In this document: one piece after another, positions 53,717 through 62,320 of the stretch
Layout: each line of letters opens with the position of its first letter
Numbering within the stretch: the first letter of the stretch is position 1
Notes under the pieces: generated by a model
Told to the model about the DNA's origin: nothing
Seen by the model: the letters and a program-made list of their open reading frames with translations, nothing else
Databases searched by the model: none
Position numbers and translations under genes: made by a program
Source of the DNA: a candidate division CSSED10-310 bacterium
GTDB taxonomy: Bacteria > CSSED10-310 > JAFGJC01
Assembly (NCBI GenBank): GCA_016927905.1
Contig: JAFGLW010000024.1
Location: forward strand, 62,001 to 126,000
Reading direction: 5' to 3'
DNA length: 64,000 nt

Positions 53717-56650
53717 TCAACTCTCTGGTTCCGGCACGGTTGCGGCTGCCAGGAGTTCTTTTGGAACGATGTAGCTGTAAAAAATTACATCGTTGGCGTA
53801 TGCCTTGTCCCGATACTCAGTGTAAATCCCGCCGGGATAAAATTCCTTGACCCGCCCGAATAGCGGTTCATTCCGGATATCTTTTTCGAACAGGAAGGCC
53901 ACCCCCTTGTCAGGCGGATGGCGGGCATTCAGAACGCGTTCCAGGTTGGCATGCAGCCGTTCCTTGGGTACGACATCGATCACTTCCCCGTCGGTTATGG
54001 TGAAAACATCCCCGGGTACCCGGTAACAGATGAACTTGGGAGTATCGATGAAATGACCCTGCGATATATAAAGAGTATTTTTCGCAGCAAGCTCAAGACC
54101 CTGGTATCCCAGTAGGGTATGTTTTCTGGCATATCCGAACTGGGCGTAGTAGTCGGAGCCCAGTTTATAAAAATAATATTTGAATTCTGTTACACCGATC
54201 CAAGCGGTCAATGCGATGACAGCGGCCGCGGCACCCTTTTTCCCGACGGGGCCTTTCCAGTATCTGACAAGACTCAGAATGCCGGCTGCTGTAAACGCGC
54301 TGACCGGAATGGGAGTCATGATCGTCCGGGCTGCATCCGGTTCGGAAAGGATTCCGGGTAGAAGGCCGAAGGCGAACAGGGCCATGAGCAGAAACGGTCC
54401 GCGCTGCAATGCGTGCCGGACCATAATCAGCAGACCGATGAGCATCATCAGACCGAGCGGGTAAGTGACGATCGGCCATTCGTTGTTGAAGAAGTTACCG
54501 ACATGGGCCTGATGGTGAAACATCAGCAGGTTTTCCCGGATATTCGTCCAGAGCGGGGTCAGCGATCCGGCCGTTCTGATTTTATTTCCGATGAACAGAA
54601 AATCGGATCGACCCATGAACGATGCTAAATTTCCCCGGTTTTCCAGGGCATACCGGGCCAGAGGAGAAAAAGCGGCGGCACCTGCAGTCAGGTAAAAAAT
54701 CAATCCCCACCAGTTCCGACGCATGAACCGTTTTTCCCTGATCCAGGTGTGAATGCCGACCAAAATCATCATAACGGGGATTCCCCGGAAAGCGAAATAT
54801 GTATGCAAACCGAGTCCGATGAAAAATCCGGAAAGAATATAGTATGAAAGCCGTTTCCACCATCCGGAGGCATCCACTGCTTTGAAGAAAAGCCAGATCG
54901 TCAGTGCAAGGCACAAGGGGGCCAGGATGGCACGGTAGCCGGTCCTGGAAAACACGATATTCCAGGCCATGGCGGAGTAAATGAAAGCGGCCACGAACGC
55001 AAACCTGGTCCCGAACAGCTTCCGGAAAAGAAAGAACAATGCGATCACGGCGAGAATACCGGCGGTGATGCAGGGCAGGTACAATGACGCCTTGTCCACG
55101 CCGAACCATTTAAAGGACAGAGCGATGAGATAGAAATAGAAAGTGCATTTCCCCCAGGCCTCAGGCGTGAACGGCGTATAGGGTTCACCGTCCAGAATCC
55201 GCAGAGCGTACATTCCATTCCAGGCTGCATCGTTGTTGATGCCCCAGGGGATGTCATCCAGTCGGTAAATTCTGAGCAATACCGTCAGTACTGTCAGGAT
55301 AAAAAGCAGTCCCCATGAATACGATCGACGCAGTTCCGGTCGATCCTGGAAAGTGGTCAGTCGGACGGATTTGGGTAATTCCTGGATCCAGGCGAAGGCC
55401 AGCCCGGCGGCGATCAGCCAGAATCCCTGTCTGATTCTGCCGTCGGAAAGCGCATTGACAGCGGTGATGACGCAGATCACGAAGCAGATATACAGGGTTG
55501 CCAAAAGCAGCCTTTGCCGCCTCAGAACCTGCAGCGCTCTGTCCCAGTTGCTTTCCGGCATGATCCGAACAACCGGTGTTACCGGAACCGGCCCTTTTTT
55601 CCGCAGGATGCGCTGAACAATCCAGACAACGACGATCAGGGCGGCTGTCAGGTCCAGAAGGATGCGCAGAATGGAGATCAACTCGGAATGGATATCCGGT
55701 TTGCCCGCAGTCGGGGATTGAAGTGACGAAGGTGGTGTGTATTTGACGATCCGGTTGTTCTGGGAATCGCTTATATAGATCAGTCCGGCCCGGTCGACAG
55801 CGATACCGGTGGGATGGGACAGTTGTTCCGGACCGCTGCCGGATTCGCCGAACCGGCTGAAAAGTGTTCCGTCTTGATTGAACACGACGACGCAGTCATC
55901 ATGCGGAACGGTACAGTAAATCCTGTGATCGGGTCCCACAGCCAGATAGGCTTCGTTGAATTTTCCATTGTCCCAGTCCGGAACGGGGATCACGGATAGA
56001 GTCTGTCCGGCGGGATTCAATATTCTGATTCGATGGTTTCCGGTATCCGCCACAACCAGGTTACCGTCCGGTGCCGTGGCAAGTCCCAGCGGATCACGCA
56101 TCTGATCCAGGGCATCTCCCTTGCCACCCCAGGTGGCGAGATGTTTTCCATCCCGTCTGAATACCTCGATCTTATGCAGGCTGGTATTGGCTACATACAA
56201 CCGGTTCTGTCTGTCGACGGTCAAACCCCGGGGTGCATAGAAATCGGATTGTTCCGTCCAGTTGGGATTCCAGTCTGAATCCGGTGGTTTGACCTGGATC
56301 CGATGATTCCATGTATCGGCCACATACAGAACACCGAGTGGATCCATGACGGCTTGTGTCGGATCGTTGAACTGACCCGGTTCAGAACCTTGAGCGCCCC
56401 ACTGCCGGATGAAGGCACCATTGGTCTCCAGCAGCTGGATCCGGTAGTTTCGGAAATCCGCTACCAGAAGGTGATCATCCGGAGTCAAGGTTAAGCCACG
56501 TGGTTCAATGAATTCTCCGGGCCCGGCACCCCGGCTGCCGATCTGCTGGAGCTGCCGGTTGGCGACTTTGGGAGCGGGGACTTCGCCGCACGATTCCAGG
56601 CTCAGGGCGGTCAGAATTATCGCGGCGGTTTTTAAACTCATTTGCAGCAT
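53717..56650 (-). CDS. NHL propeller fused to the N-terminus of a GT39-like membrane protein
   Basis: 977 residues from the ATG at 56650; the ATG at 56641 and a TTG at 56674 (which would overlap the upstream gene) are alternatives. It opens with a hydrophobic, lipoprotein-like leader (AIILTALSLESCGE), so the propeller would lie outside the cytoplasmic membrane. Residues about 34-306 form a six-bladed NHL propeller. After a membrane helix (LDLTAALIVVVWIVQRIL) come GT-C-type helices from about residue 390. The acidic loop contains PWGINNDAAWNGMYALRILD where the family's usual DE pair reads NDA. The C-terminal part is soluble. The order is the reverse of the other NHL proteins here. Second gene of the GT2-NHL/GT39-GT39 operon. 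Confidence 0.78.
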   Translation of the reverse strand: MLQMSLKTAAIILTALSLESCGEVPAPKVANRQLQQIGSRGAGPGEFIEPRGLTLTPDDHLLVADFRNYRIQLLETNGAFIRQWGAQGSEPGQFNDPTQAVMDPLGVLYVADTWNHRIQVKPPDSDWNPNWTEQSDFYAPRGLTVDRQNRLYVANTSLHKIEVFRRDGKHLATWGGKGDALDQMRDPLGLATAPDGNLVVADTGNHRIRILNPAGQTLSVIPVPDWDNGKFNEAYLAVGPDHRIYCTVPHDDCVVVFNQDGTLFSRFGESGSGPEQLSHPTGIAVDRAGLIYISDSQNNRIVKYTPPSSLQSPTAGKPDIHSELISILRILLDLTAALIVVVWIVQRILRKKGPVPVTPVVRIMPESNWDRALQVLRRQRLLLATLYICFVICVITAVNALSDGRIRQGFWLIAAGLAFAWIQELPKSVRLTTFQDRPELRRSYSWGLLFILTVLTVLLRIYRLDDIPWGINNDAAWNGMYALRILDGEPYTPFTPEAWGKCTFYFYLIALSFKWFGVDKASLYLPCITAGILAVIALFFLFRKLFGTRFAFVAAFIYSAMAWNIVFSRTGYRAILAPLCLALTIWLFFKAVDASGWWKRLSYYILSGFFIGLGLHTYFAFRGIPVMMILVGIHTWIREKRFMRRNWWGLIFYLTAGAAAFSPLARYALENRGNLASFMGRSDFLFIGNKIRTAGSLTPLWTNIRENLLMFHHQAHVGNFFNNEWPIVTYPLGLMMLIGLLIMVRHALQRGPFLLMALFAFGLLPGILSEPDAARTIMTPIPVSAFTAAGILSLVRYWKGPVGKKGAAAAVIALTAWIGVTEFKYYFYKLGSDYYAQFGYARKHTLLGYQGLELAAKNTLYISQGHFIDTPKFICYRVPGDVFTITDGEVIDVVPKERLHANLERVLNARHPPDKGVAFLFEKDIRNEPLFGRVKEFYPGGIYTEYRDKAYANDVIFYSYIVPKELLAAATVPEPES
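55735..56551 (-). repeat. N-terminal NHL propeller of the GT39-like protein (six blades)
   Basis: Six repeats in minus-strand order, with LLVADFRNYRIQLL and YVADTWNHRIQV strands. Blade 3 enters as SDFYAPRGLTVD and blade 5 as DWDNGKFNEAYLAV. It is the same module as at 42662, 50425 and 62327. Confidence 0.85.
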
Positions 56651-56660
56651 GCCGATCTCA

Positions 56661-57605
56661 TCAATGATCTTCAAACCGGTCGATATTATCCAGGATTTCT
56701 TCGTTCAATCTGCGGTTGACTGCGATCAGATCGGCGATGACGCCGATCAGAACAAGGAAAAAACCGGTCAGAATGCACACCGCGGAAACAACCACCGATT
56801 GAACCTTGCCGGATGGATTCGGCCAGCTGCTCAGGTAATAGTAAATGAATCTGAAGAACAAAACAGCTCCAAGACCCAGAAAGAAATATCCACTCCGGGC
56901 GAACAGCTTGACCGGGCTGTACAATGCCCAGATCCGGATCATGGTGGCGGTCTGCCGGCGGATGTAATACCAGTTGCTTCGAAATAACCGGCTTTTCCTG
57001 GCAGGCGGGTTGATCTGCACCGGAACCGATACGATCCGAAAACCACTCTGGCTTGCCTGAATCAGAGTTTCGACCGTGTAGGTGAATTCCGAAAACACCC
57101 GAAGCCGTCTGGCTGCATGATAGGAGTAGGCTCTGAAACCGGATGTAACATCCGGGATGTTCAATCCGGTCAGGAACCGGACCATGCGGCTGCCCGTTTT
57201 CTGGAGCAGCTTTTTTGTCGGGGAAAAGTGGGGAATGGCGTCGATCGGCCGGCTCCCGACAACAAGATCAGCCCTGTTGTGCAAAACAGGCCCGATAAGG
57301 TCGGCGATACAGGCGGCGTCATATTGATTGTCGGCGTCTGTATTCACCACGATATCGGCATTTGAACGAACCGCGTATTTCAGGCCGGCTGAGAATGCTT
57401 TTGCCAGACCCTGGTGAACAGGCAGCTCAAGAACATGGTGCACATTCAACGATCGGGCGATATCCGCAGTGCCGTCCGTGGATCCGTCATCGATGACCAG
57501 CAGTTCGATGGAATCAACGCCTTCGATGGAATCGGGAAGCGCTCGGATGGTTTCGGGAAGCGTTTCGGCTTCATTGAAACACGGGATTTGAATGATCAGC
57601 TTCAT
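56661..57605 (-). CDS. GT2 glycosyltransferase of the polyprenyl-phosphate sugar synthase type, with C-terminal helices
   Basis: 314 residues. The GT2 fold is typical of dolichyl/undecaprenyl-phosphate mannose or glucose synthases: IQIPCFNEAETLPETI, LVIDDGSTDGTAD and the DxD region VVNTDADNQYD, then VTSGFRAYS. Two C-terminal membrane segments (FLGLGAVLFFRFIYYYL and VVSAVCILTGFFLVLIGVI) anchor it. Its likely product, polyprenyl-phosphate sugar, is the donor used by GT39-type transferases, and it heads the operon with the NHL-GT39 and GT39 genes. The start is placed at 57605 (MKLIIQIPCFNE); 57614 is equally possible. Confidence 0.83.
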   Translation of the reverse strand: MKLIIQIPCFNEAETLPETIRALPDSIEGVDSIELLVIDDGSTDGTADIARSLNVHHVLELPVHQGLAKAFSAGLKYAVRSNADIVVNTDADNQYDAACIADLIGPVLHNRADLVVGSRPIDAIPHFSPTKKLLQKTGSRMVRFLTGLNIPDVTSGFRAYSYHAARRLRVFSEFTYTVETLIQASQSGFRIVSVPVQINPPARKSRLFRSNWYYIRRQTATMIRIWALYSPVKLFARSGYFFLGLGAVLFFRFIYYYLSSWPNPSGKVQSVVVSAVCILTGFFLVLIGVIADLIAVNRRLNEEILDNIDRFEDH

Positions 57606-57681
57606 CAACAGCATATTAAAAATGAAACAATCCATTAAAGCAAGTTCCGATAACCGGGATATCCCCCAGATCGAAAACCGT

Positions 57682-57710
57682 TTGAACAGGCAGTATATAG
57701 AAGTTAAAAT
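57682..57710 (+). promoter_or_regulatory. Sigma-70-like promoter of the lipoprotein sulfatase gene
   Basis: TTGAAC (57682-57687) and TAAAAT (57705-57710) with an ideal 17-base spacer, 57 bases before the start codon. Confidence 0.55.
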
Positions 57711-57767
57711 AAAGGTTCGTATTTTCGCCCGGACCGGTCGTCCAGGCGGGAGATTGCTGGAAGGAAC

Positions 57768-59213
57768 ATGCCAAAGAAGCCGTCACGTCTGGCATTGCAA
57801 CATATCATCCGACTCAGGATGTCGGCTTTGTATATCGCCATTCTGTTCATTTTGGGATGTGGATTATCGCCTTCAAATGAAACCGGAACACTCCCGGCAA
57901 ACCAATCCGCCCGGAACAGGTCGTCTGCAGGGCAGCCTGTGAATCTGGTGATTTTCACTCTGGATACCACCCGCGCCGATCATCTGGGATCGGGCGGTTA
58001 CGAACGTATCCTGACACCGAATCTGGACCGGTTGGCCCGCGGGGGAATACAATATATCAACGCTTATGCCCAGGCTCCCCGCACGGTGGAATCCCATGCT
58101 TCCATATTTACCGGAATTTATCCGTTCATTCATCAGGCAGCGAACGCCTCGGGAAGAGGTAAATTCCCGATGAGCGATCGGTTCGAGACCCTTGCTGAAA
58201 TCATGCGGGAAAACGGGTACCAGACTGCGGCATTCACAACCAGTGTCATGGTCCGGGCGCGGGACAGCGGCTTGGAGCAGGGATTTGAGACCTATTCGGA
58301 TTATGATCAGGGGGAATTGAAGGCCGACCGGAACAACCAGCGGTTTTTCAGGTGGTTCGAGCAAAAAGCCGTGCAGCCGTTCTTTGTGTGGATCCATTAT
58401 TATGATCCCCATATCCCGTATGCAGCTCCCGCGCCGTTCGACTCGTTGTATGAGCCGGTTACCGGTCATCACACCTATAAAAAGATCGTTCGCAAACAGG
58501 GTTTGACGAATCTGGAAAATTACACGGTCGGTGAAGGTATCAGCCGGTATGATGAAGAAATCACCTTCATGGATCATCATTTCGGGAAGATAATTGAGTT
58601 CCTGAACCGGAAAGGACTGCTTGATTCAACCGTTCTCGTTACCATTGCGGATCATGGTGAAAGCCTTTCCGAACACAACTCGTTCTTCAGCCACGGATAC
58701 GATATTTTCGAACCCGCGGTTCGAATACCCTGCATGATTCTGGATCCCGGTTCGGATCGGGGGGGCATGATTGTCAATGCTCTGGTCGAAAGCGTGGATG
58801 TGTTTCCGACGATCATGAATCGGTTCGGATTGCGTCATTCTAATCCCATTCAAGGAAGGAATCTCACCGGTTATTTCGATTCGGATACGGCGGTTTCCAG
58901 AGACAGGGTTTTCAGTCAGAGAAATGCGGATTCACCCAGGATTCTGCAGTTCGGAGTGCGGGATCGGCGATGGACCTATATAACCGGCAAGGATACACCC
59001 CGCATGGCTTATGTGTTTGACAGAGATATCGATCCGGGGGAGATCCGGAACCGGGGGACCCATCCTCCCGCTGATTTCGATCGGGATCTATTTCATGAAT
59101 TCCTTATGGATCAGCTGGGTGCGAAGGACGAATATCCGGCTGCAACTCCCATCAGCCTTCCTCTGGATTCCAGACTGGCGGAACAGCTGGAAGTACTGGG
59201 ATACATGCACTGA
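57768..59213 (+). CDS. Sulfatase-superfamily lipoprotein lacking the Cys/Ser-x-Pro-x-Arg motif
   Basis: 481 residues. A long N-terminal signal ends in a lipobox (FILGC) at Cys31, so the protein is a predicted lipoprotein. The alkaline-phosphatase/sulfatase superfamily fold is shown by LVIFTLDTTRADHLGSGGY (metal-binding Asp), PRTVESHASIFTGIYP, HYYDPHIPYAAP and TIADHGESLSEH (metal-binding Asp-His). The nucleophile region reads TVESHAS. It lacks the C/S-x-P-x-R motif needed for formylglycine formation, so conventional sulfate-ester hydrolysis is unlikely. Phosphatase, phosphotransferase or phosphoglycerol/phosphoethanolamine transfer is possible. Single gene with its own promoter and AAGGA before the ATG; lies between two glycosyltransferase operons. 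Ends 41 bases from the convergent GT2 gene. Confidence 0.8.
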   Translation: MPKKPSRLALQHIIRLRMSALYIAILFILGCGLSPSNETGTLPANQSARNRSSAGQPVNLVIFTLDTTRADHLGSGGYERILTPNLDRLARGGIQYINAYAQAPRTVESHASIFTGIYPFIHQAANASGRGKFPMSDRFETLAEIMRENGYQTAAFTTSVMVRARDSGLEQGFETYSDYDQGELKADRNNQRFFRWFEQKAVQPFFVWIHYYDPHIPYAAPAPFDSLYEPVTGHHTYKKIVRKQGLTNLENYTVGEGISRYDEEITFMDHHFGKIIEFLNRKGLLDSTVLVTIADHGESLSEHNSFFSHGYDIFEPAVRIPCMILDPGSDRGGMIVNALVESVDVFPTIMNRFGLRHSNPIQGRNLTGYFDSDTAVSRDRVFSQRNADSPRILQFGVRDRRWTYITGKDTPRMAYVFDRDIDPGEIRNRGTHPPADFDRDLFHEFLMDQLGAKDEYPAATPISLPLDSRLAEQLEVLGYMH

Positions 59214-59254
59214 AGGAAATATCTTGAACCGTGAATCTCCTCAAGCGGTGCAGA

Positions 59255-60028
59255 TCAGTACCTTGAAAATCGAATCCTGAACAGATCCCGAAGCATGCGC
59301 GGAACCTGACTTCGCAGGCGGATGGTGGAGGATCGAAGCTGGGGATGCATCCGGACCGGAACTTCGACGAACTTCAGATGCAGACGGCGGGCGATATGAA
59401 GCACCTCCACATCGAAGGCGAATCCGGTGCAGGTCACTTTCGGAAATATACCATCCACGGCCTTGCGGTTGAAGAATTTCAATCCACACTGGGAATCGGA
59501 ACCGGTTTTCAATCCGAGCATTGCCACAATCCACTGGAATACCCGTGATGAATATTCCCGCGATCGTGGGTAAGCGCTCCGGGCAGAGGTGAGGCGTCGC
59601 GTTCCCAGTGCAATATCCGCATCACCGCGGAGCAGCGGGATTACCAGCGCATTGTACTGGTCGGGACTGTAGGCCAGGTCCGCATCGGTGAATCCGGTGA
59701 TATCTCCACGGGCGTCACGCATTCCACGGCATACGCTGAATCCCTTTCCATGGTTTCCATCGTTTTTCAAAAGCCTTATCCGCTCCTCTCGACGCGACCA
59801 TTCGGAGACCACTCCGGCGGTTCCATCCGTGCTGCCGTCATCCACTACAACAATCTCCAGCAAACCAGCACCGGGTGCTACATTCCAGGCAGTCAGCCTT
59901 TCGAGAGTTGCGGGAAGCGTCGATTCCTCGTTGTATGCGGGAATTACAAGGGTTATGCTCGAACCGGACCGGGTGAAATCGCCGGGGACGTTAAGCGATG
60001 CTGCAGTCATGTCCGGAATGTCTTTCAT
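59255..60028 (-). CDS. GT2 glycosyltransferase, dolichyl-phosphate glucose synthase-like
   Basis: 257 residues, no membrane anchor. Recognised by ITLVIPAYNEESTLPATLE, VVVDDGSTDGTAG, the conserved NHGKGFSVCRGM segment of ALG5-type enzymes, GFTDADLAYSPDQ, SQCGLKFFNRKA and RTLDLF-like end RDLFRIRF. Family members transfer glucose or related sugars to a polyprenyl phosphate on the cytoplasmic side of the membrane. It is the last gene of a minus-strand operon, three bases after the GT39-like gene, and would supply its donor. It differs from the anchored GT2 at 56661. Confidence 0.83.
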   Translation of the reverse strand: MKDIPDMTAASLNVPGDFTRSGSSITLVIPAYNEESTLPATLERLTAWNVAPGAGLLEIVVVDDGSTDGTAGVVSEWSRREERIRLLKNDGNHGKGFSVCRGMRDARGDITGFTDADLAYSPDQYNALVIPLLRGDADIALGTRRLTSARSAYPRSREYSSRVFQWIVAMLGLKTGSDSQCGLKFFNRKAVDGIFPKVTCTGFAFDVEVLHIARRLHLKFVEVPVRMHPQLRSSTIRLRSQVPRMLRDLFRIRFSRY

Positions 60029-60031
60029 AAA

Positions 60032-62233
60032 TCAAGCGCCGGATCCGCTGCCGGTTCGATATCCGGGAGGATATGGCTGGTTTTTGAGATCCAAGATCGG
60101 TTTTCCGTCCGGATCGTGGATTCCGACCGCCACGTACCAGTCACCCACCGTTTCGCAGCTCCTGAGAAACAGTTCGTTCCATCCGGTCCGGAACAGTACA
60201 TTCAGAACTCTGGGGGATTCAAAAAGCGTCGTCATGTCCATTACCACACGGCCGTTCAGCCACATCATGGCTTTGTCCCGGGACCCCGAAACCTCCAAAA
60301 CCGCATGCGTATCCTCAGGAAAATAAAGATACGTCGCGCCCTCGGCACAGCATCTTTCCGGGTTCCTGGGGTATTTCGGATGATCGTGTTTGAAGATGGT
60401 CTGTAAATCCAGCGTGGCCGAATTGTTTTTTCTGGACGTCCATTTGAGGTTGGGTTTCAAACCGGGCCGCCGCGAGCTTTCCTCTGAAAAGGGTTCGATA
60501 TATTCGGTGTCGAATTCCTGATTGCGATCGTAATCGAACAATCCCAATAAGGACCAGTTGTTCAGAAATGTCTTCCAGCTCCTGACATCCACGACCAGGA
60601 AATTTGTCTTGCCGCTGGGATCGATCACCTCATGCAGAATCTCGTATTCTGCAAAATAATGGATCTCATCGTCCCGCAAAGCATACAGAGTGGGCCGGCT
60701 GAGATTGAACCGTTGGTATCCCTCGGGTTTCCCGATCATGTACCCGTTATTATGGGATTTTGACCAGACGGTGGGATCAAGACGGGTATAGAAATTGACG
60801 AAAATCTGGGGTTGATTTACGGATGTCGCCGTCAGAATCCGCTGTGGATATTGGTCTTTCCGGGATTCCATGAATTCGATCATCTCACGGTACCCATATT
60901 GAAATCCGTATATTCCCCGGGCGGACATGATGGGATAGCGGTTGAAATAGAGTGTGAAATAACGCATCGCTTCGTTCGCGAAAAAAAACGCGATCGTGAC
61001 GCTCACAACCACCTGTACACCGGCGGATAACCATCGCACCCGGATCCGGCTCACAGCGTCCTGAATCCATGTTATGGTGAACGCGCTGAGAATCGGTGCA
61101 AGCGGGCTCCCGATGATCGATCGGGTGGCATAAAGCTGATTCGTAAACGCAGCTGCGACGGGAAATAAAAATATCCACGCCAGGATCAGAAAATGCAGCC
61201 GTCCCGGCACCATGCAGATCAGAAACACACCCGCCAGGGTCAGCGGGAGAAAGGTTTTGTATAATTCGCCGTGATTGGCGATGGAATGACGTGCGTTTCG
61301 ATCACCATTTTCAAACAGGAAATCATACGAATAAAATCTCTGATAATTGGACCAGAATCGCTCCGCCTTGGCGGTCAGGGAAGTGTATTTCGATTCGTTC
61401 AGCCAGCTGTTCGATTTGAAATGCGATGTGGTTTTCAACTCCATCCTGAATTTGACGGCCGGAGTGGCGATCAGTGCAAACAGGATCACACCGGGCAGGA
61501 CATACACCCACTGGCGAATCAGATTGGGAAGGAAGATGATGAAGACGCAAATCAGAAATAACGGCATGAAAATGACCGCCATTACATAAGTATGAACGGT
61601 CAATCCGAACATCAGGCCCGCGCCCGCCCAGTTCCATCCGCCTTTCCTCAGGGCTCGGACCAGAAATGCAAAACCGAAGACGAACATGCACGGCCAGGAA
61701 ATCAACTCGAATGCGATTCTGCTGAAATGGAAATTCCAGGGCGTAATGGATAAGAACAACGCCGCCCAGAGACCGGCATATATTCCCCATAATTCATATA
61801 CCAGCCAGAAGGTTCCCAATACCGTCAATGTTCCGAAAACAACACTGGTCAGGCGAACATTGGCCTCGGTCGGACCCAGCAGCCTGACCGGCAGGATTGC
61901 TGCATAGATATAGACGGGATTCTTGTGACCGCCGAACGAATTGATGTAAAGCGGGAAGGATTTCCCGTTTTCATCGATTCCCCAGCCTCCCAGAGCAAAT
62001 GCATTGTACCCGATGGAAGCTTCGTCGCAAAAGAAACCGGCAGGGATATCACCCACCCTGTAAACCCGGATGAAAAAAGCGAATGCGAGTATCAGGGCAA
62101 GCAATACCCGATCCTGCCAGATGAACTTTCGTCTTCCGCAAAATGACGCTGCGGTGTATCTGCCGTTTTCGGATCGCGTTGATTTCTCAGTCATCTTCAG
62201 GCTGTCTTTCACCGGATCAGATGCCCGGTTCAT
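60032..62233 (-). CDS. GT39-like membrane glycosyltransferase with C-terminal beta domain
   Basis: 733 residues from the ATG at 62233 (GCGGGA lies just before it); the ATG at 62305 and the ATG at 62194 are alternatives. GT-C membrane region with the catalytic acidic motif FFCDEASIGYNAFALGG near residue 65 and GGHKNPVYIYAAILPV. The last approximately 130 residues are soluble and beta-rich, with VLEVSGSRDKAMMWLNGRVV resembling the galactose-binding-like fold of glycosidases. The domain could hold an acceptor glycan. It is between the NHL-sulfatase gene upstream and the GT2 gene downstream; the gap to the latter is three bases. Confidence 0.78.
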   Translation of the reverse strand: MNRASDPVKDSLKMTEKSTRSENGRYTAASFCGRRKFIWQDRVLLALILAFAFFIRVYRVGDIPAGFFCDEASIGYNAFALGGWGIDENGKSFPLYINSFGGHKNPVYIYAAILPVRLLGPTEANVRLTSVVFGTLTVLGTFWLVYELWGIYAGLWAALFLSITPWNFHFSRIAFELISWPCMFVFGFAFLVRALRKGGWNWAGAGLMFGLTVHTYVMAVIFMPLFLICVFIIFLPNLIRQWVYVLPGVILFALIATPAVKFRMELKTTSHFKSNSWLNESKYTSLTAKAERFWSNYQRFYSYDFLFENGDRNARHSIANHGELYKTFLPLTLAGVFLICMVPGRLHFLILAWIFLFPVAAAFTNQLYATRSIIGSPLAPILSAFTITWIQDAVSRIRVRWLSAGVQVVVSVTIAFFFANEAMRYFTLYFNRYPIMSARGIYGFQYGYREMIEFMESRKDQYPQRILTATSVNQPQIFVNFYTRLDPTVWSKSHNNGYMIGKPEGYQRFNLSRPTLYALRDDEIHYFAEYEILHEVIDPSGKTNFLVVDVRSWKTFLNNWSLLGLFDYDRNQEFDTEYIEPFSEESSRRPGLKPNLKWTSRKNNSATLDLQTIFKHDHPKYPRNPERCCAEGATYLYFPEDTHAVLEVSGSRDKAMMWLNGRVVMDMTTLFESPRVLNVLFRTGWNELFLRSCETVGDWYVAVGIHDPDGKPILDLKNQPYPPGYRTGSGSGA

Positions 62234-62320
62234 TTTCCCGCATATTCTAGCTTCCGAAGACTTTTTTTCAATCTTCGAAATGAAATGGAATCGCGAATGA
62301 ATCAAGGGTAAACGCAGTTT

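Noticed and set aside
57768..59213. Classical arylsulfatase annotation
   Set aside because: The formylglycine motif is absent although the fold is present.
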